From: a bacterium UBP2_UBA4780
Lineage (GTDB): Bacteria; Edwardsbacteria; AC1; EtOH8
Length of the DNA: 7,647 nt
Assembly (NCBI GenBank): GCA_002403115.1
Contig: DHHE01000198.1
Span: 125-7,771 of the forward strand
Direction: 5' to 3'
Under the pieces are notes generated by a model, which saw nothing but the letters and a program-made list of their open reading frames with translations, was not told where the DNA came from and searched no databases. Shown one piece after another: positions 1-5,025 of this stretch. Within the stretch, counting starts at the first letter, position 1; the number at the start of each line of letters is the position of its first letter. The position numbers were made by a program, and so were the translations under genes.

Positions 1-41
1 GATTTACAGTCTGCTCCCTTTGACCGCTCGGGAACCTCACC
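1..41 (-). tRNA. tRNA-Tyr(GTA), 5' half, cut by the window edge
   Basis: On the minus strand this reads as the 5' half of a tyrosine tRNA. The acceptor 5' strand GGTGAGG is at 41-35, followed by TT and a D-arm closely matching the bacterial Tyr consensus (CCCGAGCGG..CAAAGGG). The anticodon stem GCAGA is at 14-10, and the loop CTGTAAA carries anticodon GTA at 7-5. The tRNA runs off position 1, so the long variable arm expected of this class II tRNA, the T-arm and the 3' end are not visible. It lies 40 bp downstream of tRNA-Thr with no terminator between them, so both probably sit on one transcript. The match to known bacterial tRNA-Tyr over the visible part is very close. Confidence 0.93.
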
Positions 42-43
42 AT

Positions 44-81
44 TTACGTTAAACGTTGTTACGTTGAACGTAGTAACGTTT
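44..81. repeat. Imperfect 15-bp tandem repeat between two tRNA genes
   Basis: The tRNA-Thr/tRNA-Tyr spacer consists almost wholly of a 15-bp unit repeated about 2.5 times. Copy 1 is TTACGTTAAACGTTG (44-58), copy 2 is TTACGTTGAACGTAG (59-73), and the partial third copy is TAACGTTT (74-81). The two full copies agree at 13 of 15 positions. Each contains ACGTT-type words related to the palindrome AACGTT. The spacer is AT-rich compared with the flanking genes. A role is unknown; it may be an expanded spacer or a processing region in the tRNA precursor. Confidence 0.7.
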
Positions 82-157
82 TGGAGCCACCGAAGGGATT
101 TGAACCCCCGACCCGCGGTTTACAAAACCGCTGCTCTGCCAGCTGAGCTACGGTGGC
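82..157 (-). tRNA. tRNA-Thr(TGT)
   Basis: This is a complete 76-nt tRNA including an encoded 3' CCA (84-82). The acceptor stem pairs GCCACCG (157-151) with CGGTGGC (92-86), and the discriminator base is T (85). The D-stem is GCTC/GAGC with the GG of the D-loop present. The anticodon stem GCGGT/ACCGC flanks the loop TTTGTAA, giving anticodon TGT, which reads ACA threonine codons. The T-arm is GGGGG-TTCAAAT-CCCTT and contains two G-U pairs, which is tolerable. A strong promoter lies just upstream at 210-181, and tRNA-Tyr follows 40 bp downstream. In E. coli and many other bacteria a Thr(UGU)-Tyr(GUA) pair opens the tRNA cluster that precedes tuf. Confidence 0.97.
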
Positions 158-180
158 CCGGCAGGGCGTCGAGGATACAT

Positions 181-210
181 ATTTTATCAGATAAGGCGCC
201 GCCTTGTCAA
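181..210 (-). promoter_or_regulatory. Sigma-70-type promoter for the tRNA-Thr/Tyr transcript
   Basis: On the minus strand a perfect -35 box TTGACA (210-205) is followed after 18 bp by the -10 box TAAAAT (186-181). The -10 is preceded by TGA, giving an extended TGn -10 element. Transcription would begin near position 174, about 17 nt before the mature 5' end of tRNA-Thr at 157. This is a typical distance for a short leader removed by RNase P. Such a near-consensus promoter suits a highly expressed stable-RNA operon. Palindromes overlap both boxes and are described separately. Confidence 0.85.
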
Positions 211-214
211 GGCG
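184..214. promoter_or_regulatory. Nested palindromes over the tRNA promoter; possible terminator or operator
   Basis: Two palindromes lie side by side: CGCCTT-GTC-AAGGCG (200-214, perfect 6-bp arms), which contains the -35 box, and TTATC-A-GATAA (184-194, perfect 5-bp arms), which overlaps the -10 box. A third copy of AAGGC at 193-197 can pair with GCCTT at 201-205, so two alternative hairpins compete for the same arm. In RNA made from the minus strand, the 200-214 hairpin lies 24 nt after the stop of the outer-membrane protein gene and could help end that transcript. It lacks an immediate U-run, so it is a weak intrinsic terminator at best. The alternative is protein binding sites controlling the tRNA promoter. 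Confidence 0.4.
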
Positions 215-238
215 CGTCCGCCGCCCGCTTCCCGCTCC

Positions 239-1255
239 TCACTTCTGCTCGGTGAACAGGCTGACCGTGCCGACATAGCTCCACCGCCATTGGCCGCTGG
301 CCGGATCGCGCTGGTTCACTCCGGAAGCGTCTATCCGAAAGCGCTGGTAGAAGTAGCCCAGGCCCAGGCTCCAGCTGTACCCGTCACTGGGACCCTTGTA
401 GGTCTGGCTGTATCCGCCCCGAAGGATGGCCGCCCCCAGGTTGGCGATGACATGGCGGTACTCGCCGGCCGCCGAGTAGCGCAACCGCGGCGCGTCCCCC
501 CCCAGGAATTTATGGCCGCCGGCCGAAAGCACCAGCTTCTCCTGCCGGTGCCAGGATACCCCGCCCGACAGGTGCGGCTTGAGCCGGTCGTCCTCGTACT
601 CCTCCCAGTAAACCTTGCCCAGCAGGTTCTGGGCGGTTATGCCTGCCCGCCATACCTGGTAGCGTCCCTGGATGCCCAGGTCGAATCCGTAGCCGTAGCC
701 GTGATCGTCGCGTATCATGCAGCGGTCCCAGCCCCCCCCGACTGTCCGCTGTTCCACTTCGGCGGCCCGGGCCCAGATGAGCTTGGCGGCCAATCCCAGG
801 GCCCATAAGTTCTCCTCGTTCCATCGGGCCAGGGCCAGGGAGAACTCGTCGGCCCCGTATCTCAGGTAGCGGAAGCTGGAATCGGCGCCATCGCCGGCGG
901 TGGCGCTCTCCCGGTAGCGGGCCAGGGACCTCCAGGCGATGCCCGCTCCCTCGGTGACGAATGAGACGTAATCCACCCTCTTTGGTCCGGAGAACACCGG
1001 GTCGTGAAGCAGCCCGGACGAATGGCGGTAGCTGACGCTCATAATGGGCGATGCCATCACCGCCAGGCCGGCCGGGTTCCAGTAGACCATGGTCGGCTCG
1101 TCGAAGGCGGTGGCCAGGCAGTTGGAAAGGCCGGCCGCCCTGGCCCCCGGGGCCGGGCCCTGGTACTCCTGCCAGGAGATGGGCGAGGCGGCGGCCAGGG
1201 CGGCTGTCAAGGCCAGGACTGGCGGCGCCAGCCGGATATTGTTGCGAATTCGCAT
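239..1255 (-). CDS. PorV/PorQ-like outer-membrane beta-barrel protein
   Basis: This 338-residue protein has an N-terminal signal peptide: basic RIRNNIR, then a hydrophobic stretch to about residue 24. Next comes the block GARAAGLSNCLATAFDEPT..YWNPAGLA (residues 37-65), the hallmark N-terminus of PorV/PorQ/FadL-like barrels (family pattern roughly GARa.g.g.a..a..d....yWNPAGL). The remainder is alternating aromatic/polar beta-strand sequence with repeated strand-turn units, as expected of an outer-membrane barrel. Its length is normal for the family. The C-terminus (SLFTEQK) does not end in the usual terminal aromatic residue. PorV and PorQ themselves act in type IX secretion, but most proteins of this broad group have no known function, so I assign none. 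There is no clear Shine-Dalgarno before ATG 1255. Two G8 tracts interrupt the coding strand (739-732 and 503-496). It lies 182 bp after tamB and may have its own promoter. Confidence 0.85.
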   Translation of the reverse strand: MRIRNNIRLAPPVLALTAALAAASPISWQEYQGPAPGARAAGLSNCLATAFDEPTMVYWNPAGLAVMASPIMSVSYRHSSGLLHDPVFSGPKRVDYVSFVTEGAGIAWRSLARYRESATAGDGADSSFRYLRYGADEFSLALARWNEENLWALGLAAKLIWARAAEVEQRTVGGGWDRCMIRDDHGYGYGFDLGIQGRYQVWRAGITAQNLLGKVYWEEYEDDRLKPHLSGGVSWHRQEKLVLSAGGHKFLGGDAPRLRYSAAGEYRHVIANLGAAILRGGYSQTYKGPSDGYSWSLGLGYFYQRFRIDASGVNQRDPASGQWRWSYVGTVSLFTEQK

Positions 1256-1266
1256 TATGCTGTTTA

Positions 1267-1272
1267 GTTATA
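1267..1272 (-). promoter_or_regulatory. Candidate -10 box (TATAAC) close to the outer-membrane protein start
   Basis: Minus-strand TATAAC at 1272-1267 lies in an AT-rich patch only 11 nt before the ATG at 1255. If used, transcription would start within a few bases of the ATG, giving an almost leaderless mRNA. That would fit the absence of any Shine-Dalgarno. No good -35 box exists at 16-19 bp spacing (ACTTTC, TACTTT or TTACTT at best), so this is a weak call. Confidence 0.25.
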
Positions 1273-1367
1273 GTTGTAATCTGAATTCTGAAAGTAAGGG
1301 TCCGGCCGGTTTCGCGTGGCCCCGGCCTGTCTGCCGAAGCTTTAGCCTAGGCATGGGTGCAGCCCTG

Positions 1368-1423
1368 TTTCGGATTTCGGTTATTGGCCCTGCTTGTTTA
1401 GAATTTCGGGATTCGTTTTTCGG
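1368..1423. repeat. Degenerate TTCG heptad repeats in the tamB-OMP gap
   Basis: On the plus strand TTCG recurs with 7-bp spacing: at 1369 and 1376, then at 1405, 1412 and 1419. The full word TTTCGG occurs four times within 56 bp (1368, 1375, 1404, 1418). Units read roughly GTTTCGG, ATTTCGG, AATTTCG, GGATTCG and TTTTTCG. The tract lies 15-70 bp after the tamB stop on the minus strand, where it reads as CCGAAA repeats. It has no coding potential and no strong hairpin. It resembles the class of short heptanucleotide intergenic repeats; the function is unknown. Confidence 0.5.
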
Positions 1424-1437
1424 TTTTGCCTGGCCGG

Positions 1438-4400
1438 TCAGTACTTGAACCGCATTCTCACCCCCAGGTTGTAGGTGTTCTTGTCGTCCTTCTGGGCGAA
1501 CAGGGCGCTGCGGGGCCCGAAGATGTACTCGGCCTTGAACTCGTTGGACAGGTTGGCCGAAAAGCCCTGGGTGTAGCTGACGTAGACCCGCCGGGCCACG
1601 TACTTGCCGATGGTCACCTGGGCGCCCTTCTCCGCCCCGGTCAGGGTCTTCACCTTGAGCATGTCCAAACCGGTGTGCCGCTGCACCCTGCCGGTGGCGA
1701 TGCTCAGGGCGTAGTCCAGCCCCCGCGAGGCCTGCGATCCCAGGTCTATGTCCCGCAGCTCGTCGGCCCGCATCCCGGCGCCCAGCATGGCCAGAATGTC
1801 GCCCTCGGACATCGAGGGGTCGGAGCTGAATGACAGCTTGGGCTGGAGGGCGGTGCCGCGCACGCTCAGGGTTATGAGGTACTGCTTGGACTCGTCCTCC
1901 TCGGCCCGGGTGATGGTGGTCTGGGCCGTCAGGTTCAGCTGGGGATCGATGAGCACGGCGTTGGTGAAGGTCAGCTGGCCCGAGGTGATGTCGAACGACC
2001 GGTCCAGGAAGCGGTAGACGCCCTGGATGGTGCTCAGCCGCCCCGAGAGGAAGAGCAGGTTCTGCTGGAGGCGGACGTTGAGGTTCTCGATGGCCAGCTC
2101 GATGTCCGCGTCCTTGTTGCGCAGCCAGATCTCCCGGCTGCCGGTGATGTTCAGGCTCATGTCCAGCGGCTTGACATCCCCCTCGGGCGGAGGCGGCTCC
2201 TCGGCCGGGGCGAAGGGCATGGTGATCAGGGCCGAGTTGACCGTGACGTCGCCGGTGATCCTGGGGTTGTTGACCGTGCCCCCGATGACGATGCTGGAGT
2301 TGACGTTGGCCTCGATGAAGGGGATGTTGCGTATCGGGGAGCGCTCGGTGAACACCAGGAAGTTCATGGTGGTGGGGAGGAACTTCTCCAGCAGGATCTC
2401 CCCCCGCCTGATCTGGACAGTGCCGTTGTTCTCGGTCAGGGCCGAGACGTTGTCGATGACGATGCTGTCGGCGTTGAAGTGGGCCCGGGCCTGGACGCTG
2501 TGCAGGTACATGCCGAACGGGCGGAGCACCATCTTGCCGTTGTTGACCGTGGCCTCGCCCGAGAAAAGAGGTTGGCTGGTGGTGCCGTACAGCTTGACGT
2601 TGACGTCCACCCGGCCCTCCCAGACCGAAAGCAGGTCGGCCATGGGGAAGAAAGCCCAGGTGCCGATGTCGCGCAAGACCACCTGGCCGCTGATGGGCCC
2701 CTCGGGGAGCTTGGATGCGTCCTTGCCCAGTCCCAGGTTCAGCGGGGCCGAGGCGGTGATCTCCGAAAGCTGACCGAAGCGGACGATGTCCAGCCTTTTG
2801 AGGTCGACCCGGCCCTGCCCGTATTTCACATCGAGGTCCAGCCGGTCGGCGGTGAACTGCTCGTAGCGAAGTGTGTTCAGCGACAGGCCCAGGGAAAGGT
2901 CCGGTTCGGCCAAGGTGCCGTCGGCCCTGAGGTCGAGGTCCAGAAAACCGTGGACGGTCTTGTCCAGCCCGGCCAGTTCCACCAGCCTCCTGGAGTCCAG
3001 GTTTCGGGCGCTCAGCCTGGCGGCGATTGCCCCCCCGGCCGTGTACTCGCCCTCGGCCGTGAGCACCCCCCGCCCGATGATGAACTTGGAGGGCTTGAGC
3101 GACACCTTGGGTCCGGAGATGACCACCTCCACCGGCTGGCTGTTGGCCACCATCTGGGGACCGTGGGCGTAGAACAGCTTGCTGACGACCAGGGTGAAGT
3201 CCTTCTTCCTGATCTCCACCCTGCCCACCACGTTGGCCTCGGTCAGGCTGTCCTTGTTGACCACCACCGAGAAGCCGCCCCATTCCAGCCCCCGAAGCTC
3301 GATCAGCACCGCCACCCGATCGATGTTCTGGCCGCCCGCCTTGACGCCGGTGGCCGTGAACTTGCCGTCCCCCACCGGGCTGGAGGCCATGGACTTCATG
3401 GACATGCTGCCGTCGAGGTACTCGCACTCGGCCCCGGCGGCGGCCGCTTCCTTGAGGCGGAAGGTGGCTATGATGTCCGGATTCTTCGGTTCGCCCGAGA
3501 TCAGGCCGGTGAACCTCAGCCTGCCCGCCAGGTCCTTGAGGCCCACCAGCGGCCCGAACTGGGACAGCTCGATCTCTTCGGTCTCCAGCTCGATGCTGAC
3601 CGCCCTGGGGTAGATATCGCCCCGTATGTCCATGGCCGCCTGGCCGGACCTGAGGTGGAATCTCTCGATGGACAGGGCCATGTCCGCCACTTCCAGCCGG
3701 CAGTCCAGCGTGTCCAGCGGCACGCCGGAAAACGAGCTATGGTGCAGGAAAAGCTCTGCTGAAGCCCTGATTCTTTCGGGCTGGAATCCGCTGCCCTGGC
3801 AGGCCAGCCGGCCGTTGATGTCGGTCTTCAGCTGGCCTTTTTTATTGGCTGGCAGAATGGTGCCCAAATCGAGCCTCTCGATGCCGGCCTTTGCTTGGTA
3901 TTGCCGTTTTTTCCAGTCCAACCAGCCGCTGAATACAGCCTGGCCCGGTCCCGATCGGATGTTCAGGCTTCTGAGCTCGGCCCGACCGTCCTTGGCCGAG
4001 GCCTCGAGCGACAGCTGCTGGACCCGCATCTGGTTCAACGTCAGTTCCCGGCCGGAAAGCCTCACCTCTCCCCGGGGGTCGTCGAAGGTGCCCTGCCCCG
4101 TGGCCGTCATCTCTATCATGCCCCGGTAAGATCCGGCCGGAGCCGCGATGCTGCGCCCGGCGTCGGCCAGGTCCAGTTTGAGTCCGAACTTTGAAACCTG
4201 GAAACTCCTGCCGGCGCCGTCGATCCACAGGCCGGCCTCCAGCTCGCTCCCGCCGGCCTTGATGCGGAGATCGCCCAGCCGCATGGTGTCCCCGGCCATT
4301 GAGAACCGGCCGCTCGCCTTGGATACTTCGATCCCACGCTTGGGCTCGCGCAGTCCGAAATCGTTTATCTTGAGCTCCAGCCGCTCGCCCCCCATCCTCA

Positions 4401-4959
4401 GCCCGCCCTGGAAGCGCACCGACTCGATCCTCTCGGTGCTGCCCGGCATCCGCACCGTCACCGAGGCGTTGGCCAGTGATATCGACGGAATGGAGACCCG
4501 GGGGAAGTTTTTTCTGCCCTTGGGCTTGGTGGTGTCGGACTTTAACAGGTCTTCGAAGTTCCACGCCCCCCCGGAGTCCTGCTCCAGCAAAATCTCGGCT
4601 CCTTCCAGGCTGACGCCGCCGACTATCAGCCGGCGCCTCCAGAGGGAACGGATCGGGTCCACCGAGGCCCCGGCCTGTCCGACCCTCAGCAGAGCGCCCC
4701 GGGACAGGGAATCCCTTGAGGCCACTGCCGCGCCCCTGATGGTTATGCTAAGTGGCAGCCTGAAGCCCACCTCGCCCAGCCGGAACTCCCGGTTCAGGGA
4801 GGCTGAAAGCCTGGACTCCAGCCCGGCCTTGACCCTGGCCCTTGTCTTGGCGCTATTTATATATACCAATAGCCAAAACAAGCCGGCGCAGGCCATGGCG
4901 GTCAGGAGCGCCAGCAGCACGTCCCTTGTTTTTATTTCAAACCTTCCAATCAGCGTCAT
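1438..4959 (-). CDS. tamB: TamB family translocation and assembly module protein
   Basis: This 1173-residue protein is a good size for TamB. A single N-terminal membrane anchor lies at about residues 14-34, after a short cytoplasmic start. An AsmA-like N-terminal block follows at about 60-140, with the pattern RLGEVGFRLPLSITIRG, LIVGGVSLEGAEILLEQD and GAWNFEDLL. A long stretch of repeated amphipathic beta-strands fills the middle, as expected for the periplasm-spanning hydrophobic groove. The C-terminal TamB (DUF490) domain is recognisable by SEGDILAMLGAG (about 1051-1062) and IGKYVARRVYVSYTQGF (about 1117-1133), and the protein ends in FKY. Family members partner an Omp85 protein in outer-membrane protein assembly, and related AsmA-like proteins are implicated in phospholipid transport to the outer membrane. 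The gene sits 66 bp after its Omp85 partner, almost certainly in one operon. The start is uncertain: G5 ends only 2 nt before the ATG, too close for a normal ribosome site, and a 9-codon ORF overlaps the ATG. Confidence 0.93.
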   Translation of the reverse strand: MTLIGRFEIKTRDVLLALLTAMACAGLFWLLVYINSAKTRARVKAGLESRLSASLNREFRLGEVGFRLPLSITIRGAAVASRDSLSRGALLRVGQAGASVDPIRSLWRRRLIVGGVSLEGAEILLEQDSGGAWNFEDLLKSDTTKPKGRKNFPRVSIPSISLANASVTVRMPGSTERIESVRFQGGLRMGGERLELKINDFGLREPKRGIEVSKASGRFSMAGDTMRLGDLRIKAGGSELEAGLWIDGAGRSFQVSKFGLKLDLADAGRSIAAPAGSYRGMIEMTATGQGTFDDPRGEVRLSGRELTLNQMRVQQLSLEASAKDGRAELRSLNIRSGPGQAVFSGWLDWKKRQYQAKAGIERLDLGTILPANKKGQLKTDINGRLACQGSGFQPERIRASAELFLHHSSFSGVPLDTLDCRLEVADMALSIERFHLRSGQAAMDIRGDIYPRAVSIELETEEIELSQFGPLVGLKDLAGRLRFTGLISGEPKNPDIIATFRLKEAAAAGAECEYLDGSMSMKSMASSPVGDGKFTATGVKAGGQNIDRVAVLIELRGLEWGGFSVVVNKDSLTEANVVGRVEIRKKDFTLVVSKLFYAHGPQMVANSQPVEVVISGPKVSLKPSKFIIGRGVLTAEGEYTAGGAIAARLSARNLDSRRLVELAGLDKTVHGFLDLDLRADGTLAEPDLSLGLSLNTLRYEQFTADRLDLDVKYGQGRVDLKRLDIVRFGQLSEITASAPLNLGLGKDASKLPEGPISGQVVLRDIGTWAFFPMADLLSVWEGRVDVNVKLYGTTSQPLFSGEATVNNGKMVLRPFGMYLHSVQARAHFNADSIVIDNVSALTENNGTVQIRRGEILLEKFLPTTMNFLVFTERSPIRNIPFIEANVNSSIVIGGTVNNPRITGDVTVNSALITMPFAPAEEPPPPEGDVKPLDMSLNITGSREIWLRNKDADIELAIENLNVRLQQNLLFLSGRLSTIQGVYRFLDRSFDITSGQLTFTNAVLIDPQLNLTAQTTITRAEEDESKQYLITLSVRGTALQPKLSFSSDPSMSEGDILAMLGAGMRADELRDIDLGSQASRGLDYALSIATGRVQRHTGLDMLKVKTLTGAEKGAQVTIGKYVARRVYVSYTQGFSANLSNEFKAEYIFGPRSALFAQKDDKNTYNLGVRMRFKY

Positions 4960-4985
4960 TTCCCCCAGAAATGCTTGTCGGCCAT
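4956..4985 (-). CDS. Possible 9-residue leader ORF overlapping the tamB start, or the lost tamB 5' end
   Basis: In the tamL-tamB gap ATG 4985 opens an ORF encoding MADKHFWGK, whose TGA (4958-4956) overlaps the tamB ATG as ATGA. AAGGA lies two bases before its ATG, a purine-rich site that is closer than ideal. Read literally, this is a tiny leader peptide whose termination could couple translation into tamB. Alternatively, one extra G in the G5 run (4966-4962) would join it in frame to tamB as MADKHFWGEMTLIGRF. In that case this is the true start, broken by an indel or a sequencing error. The evidence is only the overlap and the AAGGA. Confidence 0.25.
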   Translation of the reverse strand: MADKHFWGK

Positions 4986-5025
4986 TGTCCTTCTGTGTTC
5001 TGCCTGCTGTCTTCAGAATTCCGGT

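Noticed and set aside
64..255. Plus-strand 63-codon ORF over the tRNA-Thr region
   Set aside because: It is the antisense reading of a tRNA (the familiar RRDLNPRP false peptide) and also runs through the tRNA promoter. There is no independent coding signal.
1302..1327. GGCCGG...CCGGCC inverted repeat as a terminator for tamB
   Set aside because: The arms pair (1304-1309 with 1322-1327) but the loop is 12 nt and no T-run follows on either strand, so it is not a convincing intrinsic terminator.
1268..3427. Long minus-strand ORF of 719 codons overlapping tamB in another frame
   Set aside because: The protein is G/R/P/H/Q-rich with no domain pattern, as expected of an alternate frame in GC-rich DNA. 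The tamB frame shows full family motifs through the same DNA.
2479..3762. Plus-strand 427-codon ORF antisense to tamB
   Set aside because: It has biased low-complexity composition (V, G, H, Q, P) and no motif, and is mirrored by the well-supported tamB frame.
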